Both the position numbers and the translations under genes were made by a program. From Bordetella genomosp. 5 (lineage in GTDB: Bacteria; Pseudomonadota; Gammaproteobacteria; Burkholderiales; Burkholderiaceae_B), in contig NZ_NEVN01000004.1 in the NCBI RefSeq assembly GCF_002261475.1, positions 1-64,000 of the forward strand: 64,000 bases of DNA, read 5' to 3'. Below are positions 18,279-28,562 of the stretch, in pieces (the first letter of the stretch is position 1; the number at the start of each line of letters is the position of its first letter). Under the pieces are notes generated by a model. That model did not search any database, was not told the DNA's origin, and saw nothing but the letters and a program-made list of their open reading frames with translations.

Positions 18279-18737
18279 TTGCGCGCATCCATGCGGCCGT
18301 TCGCGGCTGCGTACGCGCTGCGCGGGCCTGTTGCGCGGAGATGCCGCGCTGGTGGGGCCTGGTGCGCGCTGTCGCAGGCCTTGCGCGCGCAGCCGTCGCG
18401 GCAGGGCTACGGGCGGGAGATTCCAGGGGTGTTGGCGCGGACCTGGCGGTTGCGCGTGCGGCCGCGGCTCGTGCCATGGCCGTTGCCGAGGTCGCTTCGG
18501 CTTCGGCCTCGCACGGTCATGTTGCGCCTGTTTCGTCAGGCTGTGCTGTTCAGGCGCATGCCCGCGCTGGGGCTCACGCTGGGGCTCATCTCGCGGCCAG
18601 TGTTCATGTTGCGGCCGGTGCTCATGTTGCGGCTGGTGCTCATGCTGTGGCTGCTGCTCATGCTGTGGCTGCTGCTCATGCTGTGGCTGCTGCTCATGCT
18701 GTGGCTGCTGCTCATGCTGCGCCGGCGGCAGAAATGA
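18279..18737 (+). CDS. Doubtful hydrophobic low-complexity protein
   Basis: I do not recognise this protein. The frame has very high third-position GC (like real genes here) from about 18330 to its stop at 18737, and encodes an Arg-rich middle followed by a strongly hydrophobic C-terminus of repeated MLWLLL hexamers (18-bp DNA repeat). Between 18200 and 18330 another frame looks better, so a frameshift or a chance frame cannot be excluded; the opposite strand reads as a His/Gln/Glu/Pro repeat. It ends just before the tRNA-fMet terminator. Low confidence that it is translated. Confidence 0.25.
   Translation: MRASMRPFAAAYALRGPVARRCRAGGAWCALSQALRAQPSRQGYGREIPGVLARTWRLRVRPRLVPWPLPRSLRLRPRTVMLRLFRQAVLFRRMPALGLTLGLISRPVFMLRPVLMLRLVLMLWLLLMLWLLLMLWLLLMLWLLLMLRRRQK
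18600..18726. repeat. 18-bp minisatellite, about seven units
   Basis: Tandem units of the form CTGCTCATGCTGTGGCTG, period 18. The three central units are identical, with more divergent copies at both ends. Because the period is a multiple of three, all frames stay open and give repeat peptides (MLWLLL or AHAVAA on plus, HEQQPQ on minus). Confidence 0.9.
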
Positions 18738-18764
18738 AAAAAGCCCGGTTCGAAAACCGGGCTT
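18735..18764 (-). terminator. Intrinsic terminator of tRNA-fMet
   Basis: A perfect 10-bp stem AAGCCCGGTT/AACCGGGCTT with a CGAA loop; on the minus strand it is followed by a run of T. It lies 12 bases beyond the tRNA 3' end. Confidence 0.88.
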
Positions 18765-18775
18765 CAATCAATAAC

Positions 18776-18852
<77 letters not shown>

Positions 18853-18865
18853 TCTGAGAAGAAAG

Positions 18866-18894
18866 ATATTACTCTGAATTCCAACCTGGTGCAA
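18866..18894 (-). promoter_or_regulatory. Promoter of tRNA-fMet
   Basis: On the minus strand TTGCAC (18889-18894), a 17-base spacer and TAATAT (18866-18871). It overlaps the region just upstream of scpB, which is transcribed the other way. Confidence 0.7.
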
Positions 18895-18920
18895 GTTTGC
18901 CGTTTTTTTGATGAGTACCA

Positions 18921-20546
18921 ATGAACGATAGCGAAGCCACTCTCGTGCTGGAAACCGCGCTCTTGTGCGCGAGCCAGCCGATGCCGATCGCCGAGATGCG
19001 CAAGCTCTTTGGCGAGAGCCCCGACTTCGACAACAACACGCTGCGCGCCTGCCTCGAATCCCTGCAAACGCAGTGGGACGGCCGCGGGCTGGAGCTCGTG
19101 CAATTGGCATCGGGCTGGCGTTTTCAGAGCCGCCCGGCCATGCAGCGCTATCTTGAGCGTCTCAATCCGGAGCGCCCGCCCAAGTACTCGCGCGCCGTTC
19201 TCGAGACGCTCGCCATCGTTGCCTGGCGTCAACCCGTGACGCGCGGCGACATCGAAGACATCCGCGGCGTGACCGTGTCGTCGCAGATCGTGAAGGCGCT
19301 CGAGGATCGCGGCTGGATCGAAGTGATCGGCCACCGCGACGCGCCGGGTCGCCCGGCACTGTTCGGCACGACGCGCCAATTCCTTGACGATCTGGGCATG
19401 CGCGCGCTCGATGAGCTGCCGCCGCTCGAGTCGGCGCAGGCCGCCGCCGCGCTGGCCGGCCTCGATCTGGGCGGGGCCGAAATTCAGCCGGAAGAGATTG
19501 CGATCGCACAAGGCTTGGCGCCGGAAGAGACCGATCCCGCCGCGCAGGCCGTGGGCGATGCCTTGGGTGATGCGCCGGAGCAGGGCGCGCTGCTCGATGG
19601 TGAGCCGGGCGCCGATCGCGCGCAGGACGCCGACGCCGCCGAGAGCGGCGCCGAGGCGGGCTCGCAGGCCGACGTCGCCCCTGGCGAATCAGCCCCCGAC
19701 GGCGAGGCCCGGACGTCGGTGGCGCAAGATCTGCCGCCTGCCGAGGAGCCGGGCGACAGCGTGGTCGAAGACGTTGCGGTCGCAACCGCGTCGCACACGC
19801 CCGAAGCTTTGCCTGACGCACAGGACGCAGATGGCGTAGAATCGATGGTTTCGCGCGTCGCCTCCGATTCGGATCCGGCGCTCGACGGCGAGGGTGCCGA
19901 CGGTGCCGACGGTCAGGGTGTTGACCTGCAAGGTGTCGAACTTCAGGGCGCCGCGCCGGTTTCCGATGCCGGGCAAGAGCAAGGCCAAAAGCCGAGTCTC
20001 CCGGAGGAGCCCGAGCAGGAGCCCCGGCAAAACCCGGAGCAACGCCCCGAGCAGGAGCCCCAGCAAACCCCCGAGCAAAGTTCGGAGCAAAGTTCGGAGC
20101 AAACCCCCGAACAAGACCCCGATTCGCAAGATCAGGATCCGGCCGGGGTGGCGAGCGGGGCAGGGCGTGTCGCCGATGCGGCAGGGTTTGCCGCTGGCGA
20201 TCCCGCAGGGCTTTCGGGCCGCGCCCGGATCGATGCTGTTCCCCCCGCGGCGCTTCCTTCCGAAGCTTCGCATGATGTCCAGGCGAGCGCCCCGCGCGCG
20301 CCTCTGGGCGTACCGTTGGCCGATGTGGTGCCCGAGGTGCCACAGCTCGACTCGGATCGTATCGATCCGCCGTCCGTGCCCGGCGAAACCACGCCCCCAG
20401 CGCCCGCGCCGGAATTCCAGCCGGGCCTGCAAGAACCCGAGATCGCGCCCCCCGCGCCCGAGGCTTTGCCCGGCGTGTCTGGCGCATCGAATCCGTCCAA
20501 TGATGATGACGATGAGCTTGCCGACGGCAAGCCTTCCCAAGTTTGA
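18921..20546 (+). CDS. scpB: Segregation and condensation protein ScpB with long acidic tail
   Basis: Subunit of the SMC-ScpA-ScpB condensin that compacts and segregates the chromosome. Residues 1 to about 175 hold the two winged-helix domains ([21 protein letters not shown] ... [26 protein letters not shown] ... [17 protein letters not shown]). The remaining 360 or so residues are a low-complexity, acidic tail rich in Ala, Asp, Glu, Pro and Gln, including an EQxPEQ repeat tract (about residues 355-410). At 541 residues the protein is more than twice the usual 180-300. scpA is not in the window. It overlaps or abuts rluB, a common partner gene. Confidence 0.95.
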   Translation: MNDSEATLVLETALLCASQPMPIAEMRKLFGESPDFDNNTLRACLESLQTQWDGRGLELVQLASGWRFQSRPAMQRYLERLNPERPPKYSRAVLETLAIVAWRQPVTRGDIEDIRGVTVSSQIVKALEDRGWIEVIGHRDAPGRPALFGTTRQFLDDLGMRALDELPPLESAQAAAALAGLDLGGAEIQPEEIAIAQGLAPEETDPAAQAVGDALGDAPEQGALLDGEPGADRAQDADAAESGAEAGSQADVAPGESAPDGEARTSVAQDLPPAEEPGDSVVEDVAVATASHTPEALPDAQDADGVESMVSRVASDSDPALDGEGADGADGQGVDLQGVELQGAAPVSDAGQEQGQKPSLPEEPEQEPRQNPEQRPEQEPQQTPEQSSEQSSEQTPEQDPDSQDQDPAGVASGAGRVADAAGFAAGDPAGLSGRARIDAVPPAALPSEASHDVQASAPRAPLGVPLADVVPEVPQLDSDRIDPPSVPGETTPPAPAPEFQPGLQEPEIAPPAPEALPGVSGASNPSNDDDDELADGKPSQV

Positions 20547-20563
20547 AATCCGGAGCTGTCCCA

Positions 20564-22666
20564 GTGACAACCAATATCACGATGCAGGATGACAATACCC
20601 CGGGCCCGGGCAACGACGCCGCCGACGCTGGCGCAGAGCAGCCCGGCGCGAGCGCCGAGGGCGATGCGGGCAGCCGTGGCCGTGGCCGCAAGCTGCGCAC
20701 GCCGTTCCGTCGCCGCCGGGGTGATGCCGAGCAGGCGCCGGGCGCGGAAGCCGCCGCGGGCGATGGCGAGTCCTCCGAGGCTGCCCCCGCGGTAGAGGGC
20801 GCCGCGCCTGACGAGCGTCCTGCGCGCGCGCCCCGTGGCGAACGCGCCCCGAAGGGCGAGCGAGCGCCTCGTGGTGAGCGTGCGCCCAAGGGTGAGCGCG
20901 CGCCGAAGGGTGAACGTGCCGCCAAGGGTGAACGTGCGCCGAAGGCCGAACGTGCCGCAAAAGGCGAGAAGAGCGAGCGTGCCCCTCGCGGCGAGCGCGC
21001 TCCGGGTGAGCGCGCCCCTCGCGGCGAGCGCGCCCCTCGCGGCGAGCGTCCGCCCGGGGCACGCTCGCCCCGCGGTGAGCGCGCGCCTCGTGGAGAGGGC
21101 GGCGATCAGTTCCCGGCCTACGCCGCGGACCCGGCCGCCGAGCGCGATGCCGACCAGGCTCTGTCTTATCTCGACAACGCCGAGCGCATCGAACAGCGTC
21201 TGGGCAAGTACCTCAACAGCGAAGCGGTCATGCCCAAGCTGCACAAGGTGCTGGCCGACGCCGGTATCGGGTCGCGGCGCGAAATGGAAGAGTTGATCGT
21301 GGCGGGCCGCGTGTCCGTCAATGGCGAGCCGGCCCACATCGGGCAGCGTGTCGCGGCCAACGATCAGGTGCGCGTCAATGGCAAGCCCGTGATGCGTCCG
21401 AATGCCAAGAAGCCGCCGCGCGTGATCCTGTATCACAAGCCGGCCGGCGAGATCGTCAGCCATGACGACCCGGGCGGCCGTGCCAGCGTGTTCGCGCGCC
21501 TGCCCAAGCTGCGCACCGGCAAATGGCTGTCGGTGGGCCGTCTGGACCTGAACACCGAAGGTCTGCTGATCTTCACGACCTCCGGTGACATGGCCAACCG
21601 CATCATGCATCCCCGTTACGGCACCGAGCGCGAGTACGCCGTGCGCGTGCTGGGTGAGATGGACGAGGCTCAGCGCAAGTCCCTCACCGAAGGCATCGAG
21701 CTCGATGACGGCACGGCGGCGTTCGGTTCGTTCGAATACATCGGTGGCGACGGCAGCAATCGCTGGTATCGCGTCACGCTGCAGGAAGGCCGCAACCGCG
21801 AAGTCCGCCGCATGTTCGAGGCGGTGGGTGTCACGGTGAGCCGCCTGATCCGCACGCGCTTCGGCGACATCGTGCTGCCGCGCAGCCTGCGCCGCGGTCG
21901 TTGGGAAGAGCTCGACGGCAAGCTGGTGAGCGCGCTGATGGTCCAGCTCGGTCTGTTGCGCGATGACGACGACGATTCCGAGGGCGGACGCCGCAAGTCG
22001 CGCCAGCCGCAGTCGCATGACAGCGCGCTGCCGCCGGGGTTCGGCACCATGGATCGCAATGGCATGAACGGTGCGCGTATCGGCCGTCGCGGCAAGTTGC
22101 AGGGCGGTCGCGCCGGTAGCGCGGGCCAGGCCGCGGCGTGTCCGTCGGATCCCTTCGGCACGGGTCTCATGATCACCGGCGGCTACGCCAACGGTCATCC
22201 GCTCGGTGGCGATGCCAATGGCAATCGCTCGGGCCGCGGTGGCAAGGGTGGCGCGGGCGGCAAGGCGGGCGGTGCTCGCGCCGAAGGCGGCAAGGGTCGC
22301 GGTGGCGCGCGCAAGGCGGCGCCGGGTGGCCGCGGCCAGCCGCGTGGCCCGGGTGTCGAGGGCGCTGACAAGCCCGCCGGCGGGCGTGGCAAGAAGCCGC
22401 GTGGCGCGGGCCCCGGTCAGGGTCAAGGCCAGGGCCAGGGTCAGGGTCAGGGTCGCAATCAGAAGGCGCAGGGTGCGGGTGGTAAGCCGCCGCGCGCCGC
22501 CAAATCGGCGAATGGAGGCAACAAGCCGGCAGCCTCCGGCAAGCCCCGCGGCCGCGGTGGTAATGGTGGTGGCGCCGGTCGTGGCGACGATTGGCAACCC
22601 AAGGGCGCTTCGGCGCACGAGTCCCGCCTGGGATTCATGGGTGGCCGGGGCCGCGGCGACCGCTGA
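20564..22666 (+). CDS. rluB: 23S rRNA pseudouridine synthase RluB with repeat extensions
   Basis: Makes pseudouridine in 23S rRNA helix 89 (position 2605 in E. coli). The enzyme core lies in the middle: an S4 RNA-binding domain at about residues 225-285 and an RsuA-type catalytic domain with [11 protein letters not shown], where Asp328 is the nucleophile. In front is an extension of about 215 residues containing some 15 copies of GERAP(K/R)-type units (residues 84-180); behind is a Gly/Arg/Lys-rich tail with a GQ repeat. At about 700 residues it is far longer than the 290 of E. coli RluB. GTG 20564 is chosen for its GGAG at eight bases; TTG 20543 and ATG 20582 are alternatives. Confidence 0.93.
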   Translation: MTTNITMQDDNTPGPGNDAADAGAEQPGASAEGDAGSRGRGRKLRTPFRRRRGDAEQAPGAEAAAGDGESSEAAPAVEGAAPDERPARAPRGERAPKGERAPRGERAPKGERAPKGERAAKGERAPKAERAAKGEKSERAPRGERAPGERAPRGERAPRGERPPGARSPRGERAPRGEGGDQFPAYAADPAAERDADQALSYLDNAERIEQRLGKYLNSEAVMPKLHKVLADAGIGSRREMEELIVAGRVSVNGEPAHIGQRVAANDQVRVNGKPVMRPNAKKPPRVILYHKPAGEIVSHDDPGGRASVFARLPKLRTGKWLSVGRLDLNTEGLLIFTTSGDMANRIMHPRYGTEREYAVRVLGEMDEAQRKSLTEGIELDDGTAAFGSFEYIGGDGSNRWYRVTLQEGRNREVRRMFEAVGVTVSRLIRTRFGDIVLPRSLRRGRWEELDGKLVSALMVQLGLLRDDDDDSEGGRRKSRQPQSHDSALPPGFGTMDRNGMNGARIGRRGKLQGGRAGSAGQAAACPSDPFGTGLMITGGYANGHPLGGDANGNRSGRGGKGGAGGKAGGARAEGGKGRGGARKAAPGGRGQPRGPGVEGADKPAGGRGKKPRGAGPGQGQGQGQGQGQGRNQKAQGAGGKPPRAAKSANGGNKPAASGKPRGRGGNGGGAGRGDDWQPKGASAHESRLGFMGGRGRGDR

Positions 22667-22680
22667 TCGATGCGGGTCCG

Positions 22681-22707
22681 TCGTGCCGCGGCGCGTCCGC
22701 GGCACGA
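22681..22707. terminator. GC-rich hairpin after rluB
   Basis: An 11-bp perfect stem TCGTGCCGCGG/CCGCGGCACGA with a 5-nt loop, starting 15 bases after the rluB stop. It has no T run, so it may be a weak terminator or a 3'-end stabilising structure. Confidence 0.55.
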
Positions 22708-22779
22708 TGCCCGAGCTGCCAGAGATATGTCCCGATTACGCGTAAACCCGCGACGAATCAGGCAATTTCTTTCAATTTC

Positions 22780-22788
22780 TGGTAGAAT
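22780..22788 (+). promoter_or_regulatory. Extended -10 promoter for the rimP-infB operon
   Basis: TGGTAGAAT (TGn plus TAGAAT, -10 box at 22783-22788) in an AT-rich patch. The -35 region is poor, as is usual for extended -10 promoters. Expected start near 22795. Confidence 0.5.
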
Positions 22789-22923
22789 CATTCGTTTTCG
22801 TGGCGCGCGTATCTTTTGCCTCGGCCGGTTTTTGGCGGGTGGCGATGGAGAACCGCGCCAGCGTTGCTGGTTTTTGCGTTCTGCCCCTCGGGTGTAGGTT
22901 GATGCAGGTGGCAGTACATGGCA

Positions 22924-22970
22924 GCTGCAGAAACTGCAGCAGCTGAGCAAAAACCGCGCAGAGACTGCGC
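22924..22970 (+). other. Two adjacent three-base-loop hairpins in the leader
   Basis: GCTGCAG-AAA-CTGCAGC (22924-22940) and GCGCAG-AGA-CTGCGC (22956-22970) are perfect inverted repeats, each with a purine loop, 15 bases apart. They lie in an otherwise untranslated leader. Confidence 0.6.
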
Positions 22971-23341
22971 TGCATGTGGCCAGTACGGACGAAGCACCCG
23001 CAGGTTTGCCTGCCACGGCGCTTTCGTGATCGCGCTGCGGGCCGTGTGCCGCGGTTGCCGGTATCGTGCGACGCGCGATCCGCGGGCTCGTTGAGCTGGC
23101 TGCGCAAGGCAGGCGCAACGAAAAAACAGACGTTATAGCGGCGGACGCCGTGCAGGGCCTGGCGGTATCGGGCTCCTTTCTGTCCGCCACTGCCGTGGTC
23201 ACGAGCCTGCGAGCTCGCGGTAGCTGATACCGGTATTTCCACGGCGCAGGTCGCAACATTGGGTCTGTCTGGAGAGGGTTGTCGGGGCGATGTCCGTTTT
23301 TAAGGCGGGCGTTCTGGTGGCATCTCGGGCAGGCAATAGGG

Positions 23342-23369
23342 TGGGCTGGGCGTACAGCCCATTTTTTTT
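23342..23369 (+). terminator. Intrinsic terminator just before the rimP start codon
   Basis: TGGGCTG-GGCGTA-CAGCCCA followed by eight T residues. The T run ends six bases before the rimP ATG, so the element stands between promoter and operon and must be read through for expression. It looks like an attenuator rather than the end of a transcript. Confidence 0.8.
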
Positions 23370-23375
23370 GAGCGT

Positions 23376-23873
23376 ATGGCTGATTTATTCACACTGACCG
23401 AAGAAGCGCTGGCTGGCATGGACATCGAACTCGTCGATGTCGAACGTGCCGCCATGGGACTGCTGCGCGTGACGATCGACCGTGAAGGCGGTGCGCGCAT
23501 CGAAGACTGCGAGCAGGTCTCGCGCCAGCTCTCGCGTGTGTATGAAGTCGAAAACATCGACTACAAGCGTCTCGAAGTCGGCTCGCCCGGCGTCGATCGG
23601 CCCTTGCGCACCGAAAAAGAATTCCGCCGTTTCGTGGGCGAGCGCGTAGAGATCAAGCTGCGCGACGCCATCGACGGACGCAAAGTATTCACCGGCATCC
23701 TGAGTCTGGCCGAGCCGGCGCCTTCCGCTGAAGGCGCGGCGCAGGACACGGCGATGTTCGGTCTCGAATTTGAGGCAAAGAAGAACGATATCCAGGTGTT
23801 GAGCTTCACGCTCGCTGACATCGAGCGCGCCAAGCTGGATCCCGTTCTGGATTTCAAGGGCAAAAAGCGATGA
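23376..23873 (+). CDS. rimP: Ribosome maturation factor RimP
   Basis: A 165-residue factor needed for maturation of the 30S subunit. Both RimP domains are recognisable ([12 protein letters not shown] ... [24 protein letters not shown], then the [18 protein letters not shown] block and a C-terminal SH3-like part). First gene of the rimP-nusA-infB-rbfA-truB-typA series; its stop overlaps nusA by four bases. Its ribosome site is unusual: only GAG lies before the ATG, and the region is occupied by an intrinsic terminator. Confidence 0.96.
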   Translation: MADLFTLTEEALAGMDIELVDVERAAMGLLRVTIDREGGARIEDCEQVSRQLSRVYEVENIDYKRLEVGSPGVDRPLRTEKEFRRFVGERVEIKLRDAIDGRKVFTGILSLAEPAPSAEGAAQDTAMFGLEFEAKKNDIQVLSFTLADIERAKLDPVLDFKGKKR

Positions 23874-25348
23874 GTCGCGAAATTCTTCTGTTGGTCGATG
23901 CACTGGCGCGTGAGAAAAACGTCACGCGCGATGTCGTGTTCGGGGCGCTGGAAGGCGCGCTGGCTTCGGCCATGAAAAAGCGTTTCAAGGAAGATGCGGA
24001 TATCCGCGTCTCGATCGATCGCGAGACGGGTAGCCACGAAGGCTTCCGCCGTTGGCTCGTGGTGCCTGACGAGGCCGGTCTGCAAGAGCCCGACAAGCAG
24101 GAAATGCTGTCGGACGCCAAGGAGATCGTGCCCGAAATCCAGGAAGGCGAGTACATCGAAGAGCCGCTCGAGCCGGTCGAATTCGGCCGTATCGGCGCAC
24201 AGGCCGCCAAGCAGGCGATTCTGCAGAAGATCCGTGACGCCGAGCGCGAGCAGGTGCTCAACGACTTCCTCGACCGTGGCGAGACCATCATCTCGGGCAC
24301 GATCAAGCGCATGGACAAGGGTGATTCCATCATCGAAACCGGCAAGATCGAAGCCCGTCTGCCGCGCTCGGAAATGATCCCCAAGGAAAACCTCCGCATC
24401 GGTGATCGCGTGCGCGCCTTCGTGCTGCGTGTCGACCATGCCGCCCGCGGCCAGCAGGTCATCCTGTCGCGCACGTCGCCCGAATTCATCCGCCAGCTCT
24501 TCGAAAACGAAGTGCCCGAGATCGAGCAGGGTCTGCTCGAGATCAAAGCCGCGGCCCGTGATCCTGGCGTGCGCGCCAAGATCGCCGTGATCGCCTACGA
24601 CAAGCGTATCGACCCGATCGGTACCTGCGTCGGCATGCGCGGCTCGCGTGTCACCGCCGTGCGTAACGAGCTCGGCGGCGAACAAGTCGACATCGTGCTG
24701 TGGTCCGAAGATCCGGCCCAGTTCGTGATCGGCGCCCTCGCGCCTGCCAACGTCGAATCCATCGTGGTCGACGAAGACAAGCACGCCATGGACGTCGTGG
24801 TCGACGAAGAAAATCTGCCCAAGGCGATCGGCGCCAAGGGCCAGAACGTGCGTCTGGCCTCCGAGCTGACCGGCTGGCAGATCAACATCATGACGCCGGA
24901 AGAAAGCCTGAACCGCCAGGAAACCGAGCGTACCTCGCTGCGCGCCACCTTCATGCAGAAGCTGGACGTGGACGAAGAGGTCGCCGACATCCTGATCGAT
25001 GAAGGTTTCACCGGTATCGAAGAAATCGCCTACGTGCCCATGCAGGAACTGCTGGAAATCGAGGCATTCGACGAAGACACCATCAACGAGCTGCGTGCCC
25101 GTGCCCGCAACGCGCTGCTGACCGAGGCGATCGCCCAGGAAGAGCGGCTCGAAACGGCGCAGGACCTCCTCGAACTCGAAGGCGTGACGCCCGAGCTGGC
25201 TGCCAAGCTGGCCGAGCGTCAAGTGCACACGCGTGATGATCTGGCCGAGCTCTCCACCGATGAGCTGGCCGAGATCGCCGGCCTGGACGAAAGCCAGGCA
25301 AGCGACCTGATCATGCGTGCACGCGCTCACTGGTTCGACGAGGAATGA
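23870..25348 (+). CDS. nusA: Transcription termination/antitermination factor NusA
   Basis: A 492-residue RNA polymerase-binding factor that promotes pausing and intrinsic termination and takes part in rRNA antitermination. Domains in order: N-terminal polymerase-binding domain, S1 ([19 protein letters not shown]), KH1 and KH2 ([15 protein letters not shown]..., [17 protein letters not shown]), and two C-terminal acidic repeats ending in helix-hairpin-helix motifs. Length and order match betaproteobacterial NusA. It is translationally coupled to rimP. Confidence 0.98.
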   Translation: MSREILLLVDALAREKNVTRDVVFGALEGALASAMKKRFKEDADIRVSIDRETGSHEGFRRWLVVPDEAGLQEPDKQEMLSDAKEIVPEIQEGEYIEEPLEPVEFGRIGAQAAKQAILQKIRDAEREQVLNDFLDRGETIISGTIKRMDKGDSIIETGKIEARLPRSEMIPKENLRIGDRVRAFVLRVDHAARGQQVILSRTSPEFIRQLFENEVPEIEQGLLEIKAAARDPGVRAKIAVIAYDKRIDPIGTCVGMRGSRVTAVRNELGGEQVDIVLWSEDPAQFVIGALAPANVESIVVDEDKHAMDVVVDEENLPKAIGAKGQNVRLASELTGWQINIMTPEESLNRQETERTSLRATFMQKLDVDEEVADILIDEGFTGIEEIAYVPMQELLEIEAFDEDTINELRARARNALLTEAIAQEERLETAQDLLELEGVTPELAAKLAERQVHTRDDLAELSTDELAEIAGLDESQASDLIMRARAHWFDEE

Positions 25349-25424
25349 TCCGCCCCGCCTATCAGGCCGGCGATCCGCCGCGAGTTGAAGTTTGTAAATA
25401 GCTGCATATAGGGAAGAGAGCCTA

Positions 25425-28400
25425 ATGTCGAGTAATACTGTCGCCCAGTTCGCCACCGAGCTGAAAATGCCTGCCAACACGCTGCTGGAGCAGCTGCGTG
25501 CGGCTGGTGTTGACCTCAAATCGGTCGACGATGCCGTGACCGACAGCGACAAGGCGAAATTGCTCGACTCGCTGCGCCGCGCGCATGGCGGTTCCGAAGG
25601 CAAGAAGATCACGCTCACGCGTCGTCAGACTTCGGAAATCCGCCAGGCCGATGCCACCGGTCGCTCGCGTACGATCCAGGTCGAAGTGCGCAAGAAGCGC
25701 GTCTTCGTCAAGCGTGATCCGGCCGAGCTCGCCGCCGAACAGGCCGCCGAGCAGGCCGAAGCCGCCGATGTCGCGGCTCAGGACGCCGCCGCCGCGCCCG
25801 CTGCGCAGACGCCGGCCGCCGAGGCGCCCGTCCAGGACGCCCCTGCCGACGTGAAGGCCGCCCCGGTCGCAGAAGCCGCCGCCGAGGCGCCCGCCGCCGC
25901 GGCCGAGCCGGCGCCCGAAGTGCAAGAAGCGCCCAAGGCCGAGCCGGCCGCCGAGGCGCCCGCCACCGAAACCGCGCCCGAGGCTGCGCCTGCGACGACC
26001 CCCGTGGCCGAAGCGCCCGCCGCGCCGGTCGTGCCCGCCGAAGCCACCCCGGCTCCGGCTTCCGCCCAACCCGCGGCCCAGGCTGAGCCTGAGTCCGAGT
26101 CCGAACCTCAACCCGAGGCTTCCAGCAAGCAGTCTTCGGCGCAGCCCGCCGAGCCCGAAGCCAAGAATGAACCTGCCGTCGAGCAACCGGCTGAAGCTGC
26201 TCGATCTGAACCTGTTGTGCAAGCTCAAACCGATCTGAACTCCAAAGCGCAGGCCGCCGCGCCCGCCAAGCCCCAATCCGACGCCGGCAAGCCTGCCGCC
26301 GCTCGTGCCGACGCACCCAAGTCCGCCGCGCGTCCCGACGCTCGCCGTGCCGCGCCCCCCGTGGCCGCCTCCGCCGGCGGTGCCGGCCGCGAGGACGCCC
26401 GTCGCGCCGCCGAAGCCGAAGCCGCCGCGCTGCGCGAAATGCTGAACCGTCCGCGCAAGGTGTTGCGCGCACCGGAACCCGAGCCCGCCGCGGGCGCGAT
26501 CACCGGTACGCTGCACAAGCCTGCCGGCAAGCCCGCTGCTGCCCCCAAGAAGGACGGCGCCAAGCCGGCCGCTCCGGGCGCCAAGAAGGTCATCAAGACG
26601 GCCGAAGTGTCGTCCACCTGGTCCGACGACGCGTCGCGCAAGAAGCCCGCCGACAAGGCGCCCGCCGCGCCGTCGCGCGACGGCTGGCGCGCGGGTGGCA
26701 AGGGTGGTGGTGGCAAGGGCCGCAACAACCGTCATCAGCAGAACGACCGCCGCAACGAGCCGGCAGCCCAGGAATTCATCGCACGCGAAATCCACGTGCC
26801 CGAGACCATCAGTGTGGCCGACCTGGCCCACAAGATGTCCGTCAAGGCCGCCGAGGTGATCAAGCACCTGATGAAGCTGGGCCAGATGGTCACCATCAAC
26901 CAGGTGCTCGACCAGGAAACCGCGATGATCGTGGTGGAAGAGCTCGGTCACGTGGCCATCGCCGCCAAGCTCGACGATCCGGAAGCCTTCCTCGACCTGG
27001 CGCCCGTGGCGTCGGATGCCGAAGAGCAACCGCGTGCCCCCGTCGTCACCGTCATGGGTCACGTCGACCACGGCAAGACCTCGCTGCTCGACTACATCCG
27101 TCGCGCCAAGGTCGCCGCGGGCGAAGCCGGCGGCATTACGCAGCACATCGGTGCGTACCACGTCGAAACCGGCCGTGGTGTGGTGACCTTCCTCGACACC
27201 CCGGGTCACGAGGCCTTCACGGCCATGCGTGCTCGCGGTGCCAAGGCTACCGACATCGTCATTCTGGTGGTCGCCGCCGACGACGGCGTGATGCCCCAGA
27301 CGCGTGAAGCCATTCACCATGCCAAGGCCGCCGGCGTGCCGCTGGTCGTGGCCGTCAACAAGATCGACAAGCCCGATGCCAACCCCGAGCGCGTGAAGCA
27401 GGAGTTGGTCGCCGAAGAAGTCGTGCCCGAAGAATACGGTGGCGACGTGCCGTTCGTGTCCGTGTCCGCCAAGACCGGCGCCGGCATCGACGACCTCCTC
27501 GAAAACGTGCTGCTGCAAGCCGAAATTCTCGAGCTCAAGGCACCGATCGAGGCACCCGCCAAGGGTCTGGTCATCGAAGCCCGTCTCGACAAGGGTCGCG
27601 GCCCGGTGGCCACGATTCTGGTGCAGAGCGGCACGCTCAAGCGCGGCGACGTCGTGCTGGCCGGCGCAAGCTTCGGCCGCGTGCGCGCCATGCTCGACGA
27701 AAACGGCAAGCAGATCCAGGCCGCCGGTCCGTCGATTCCCTGCGAAATTCAGGGTCTCACCGACGTGCCCGCCGCTGGCGACGAACTGATCGTGCTGTCC
27801 GACGAACGCAAGGCCCGCGAAATCGCGCTGTTCCGTCAAGGCAAGTTCCGCGACGTCAAGCTGGCTCGCCAGCAGGCCGCGAAGCTCGAATCCATGTTCG
27901 ACAACATGGGCGAAGGCACCCAGACGCTGCCCCTCATCGTCAAGACCGACGTGCAGGGTTCGCAGGAAGCACTGGTGGCCTCGCTCACCAAGCTGTCGAC
28001 CGACGAAGTGCGCGTCCAGGTGGTGCATGCCGCCGTGGGTGGCATCTCCGAAAGCGACGTCAACCTTGCGATCGCCTCCAATGCCGTCGTGATCGGCTTC
28101 AACGTGCGCGCCGAACAAAGCGCCAAGAAGCTGGCCGAGAACAACGGCATCGACCTGCGCTACTACAACATCATCTACGACGCCGTGGATGAGGTTAAGG
28201 CAGCCATGTCGGGCATGCTGGCGCCCGAGAAGCGCGAAGAGATCATCGGCCTGGTCGAAGTGCGCGAGGTCTACACGATTTCGCGTATCGGTACCGTCGC
28301 CGGTTGTATGGTTCTCGACGGCTACGTGCGTCGCGATTCGCAGGTCCGCCTGCTGCGCAACAACGTGGTCCAGTGGACCGGCCAGCTCGATTCGCTGCGC

Positions 28401-28532
28401 CGCTTCAAGGACGACGTCAAGGAAGTCAAGTCGGGCTTCGATTGCGGTCTGACCCTGCGCGGCAACAACGATCTCCAGATGGGCGACCAGCTGGAAGTCT
28501 TTGAAATCAAGGAAATTGCGCGTACGCTGTAA
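25425..28532 (+). CDS. infB: Translation initiation factor IF-2
   Basis: The GTPase that brings initiator tRNA to the 30S subunit. At 1035 residues it has the long bacterial form: a small N-terminal IF2N domain (residues 1-60), about 350 residues of Ala/Pro/Glu/Lys-rich linker, a second IF2N domain near residue 455, then the G domain from about 540 (G1 [28 protein letters not shown]), domains II-III and the tRNA-binding C2 domain. GAAGAGAG lies before the ATG. The linker is strongly C-rich in codon use compared with the core. Confidence 0.98.
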   Translation: MSSNTVAQFATELKMPANTLLEQLRAAGVDLKSVDDAVTDSDKAKLLDSLRRAHGGSEGKKITLTRRQTSEIRQADATGRSRTIQVEVRKKRVFVKRDPAELAAEQAAEQAEAADVAAQDAAAAPAAQTPAAEAPVQDAPADVKAAPVAEAAAEAPAAAAEPAPEVQEAPKAEPAAEAPATETAPEAAPATTPVAEAPAAPVVPAEATPAPASAQPAAQAEPESESEPQPEASSKQSSAQPAEPEAKNEPAVEQPAEAARSEPVVQAQTDLNSKAQAAAPAKPQSDAGKPAAARADAPKSAARPDARRAAPPVAASAGGAGREDARRAAEAEAAALREMLNRPRKVLRAPEPEPAAGAITGTLHKPAGKPAAAPKKDGAKPAAPGAKKVIKTAEVSSTWSDDASRKKPADKAPAAPSRDGWRAGGKGGGGKGRNNRHQQNDRRNEPAAQEFIAREIHVPETISVADLAHKMSVKAAEVIKHLMKLGQMVTINQVLDQETAMIVVEELGHVAIAAKLDDPEAFLDLAPVASDAEEQPRAPVVTVMGHVDHGKTSLLDYIRRAKVAAGEAGGITQHIGAYHVETGRGVVTFLDTPGHEAFTAMRARGAKATDIVILVVAADDGVMPQTREAIHHAKAAGVPLVVAVNKIDKPDANPERVKQELVAEEVVPEEYGGDVPFVSVSAKTGAGIDDLLENVLLQAEILELKAPIEAPAKGLVIEARLDKGRGPVATILVQSGTLKRGDVVLAGASFGRVRAMLDENGKQIQAAGPSIPCEIQGLTDVPAAGDELIVLSDERKAREIALFRQGKFRDVKLARQQAAKLESMFDNMGEGTQTLPLIVKTDVQGSQEALVASLTKLSTDEVRVQVVHAAVGGISESDVNLAIASNAVVIGFNVRAEQSAKKLAENNGIDLRYYNIIYDAVDEVKAAMSGMLAPEKREEIIGLVEVREVYTISRIGTVAGCMVLDGYVRRDSQVRLLRNNVVQWTGQLDSLRRFKDDVKEVKSGFDCGLTLRGNNDLQMGDQLEVFEIKEIARTL

Positions 28533-28562
28533 GGCATACGTGCGATTCAAGTCGTTTTCTAC

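Larger units (their letters stand above)
22667..23375 (+). other. Non-coding region with structured leader of the rimP operon
   Basis: A 709-bp stretch with no recognisable gene; the tRNA-Met gene found before rimP in enterobacteria is absent. From an extended -10 promoter at 22780-22788 it would form an untranslated leader of about 580 nt. Features visible in it are two tight hairpins with three-base loops at 22924-22940 and 22956-22970, and a full intrinsic terminator at 23342-23369 immediately before the rimP start. Confidence 0.6.

Noticed and set aside
18600..18726. CRISPR-like array
   Set aside because: Units are 18 bp in direct head-to-tail order with no unique spacers; it is a minisatellite.
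20132..22705. An 857-codon Thr/Ala-rich frame antisense to rluB
   Set aside because: The repeats are the complement of the GERAP and Gly-rich tracts; the rluB core is unmistakable on the plus strand.
22667..23375. A tRNA-Met gene ahead of rimP as in E. coli
   Set aside because: No cloverleaf or CAT anticodon arm could be found in this stretch.
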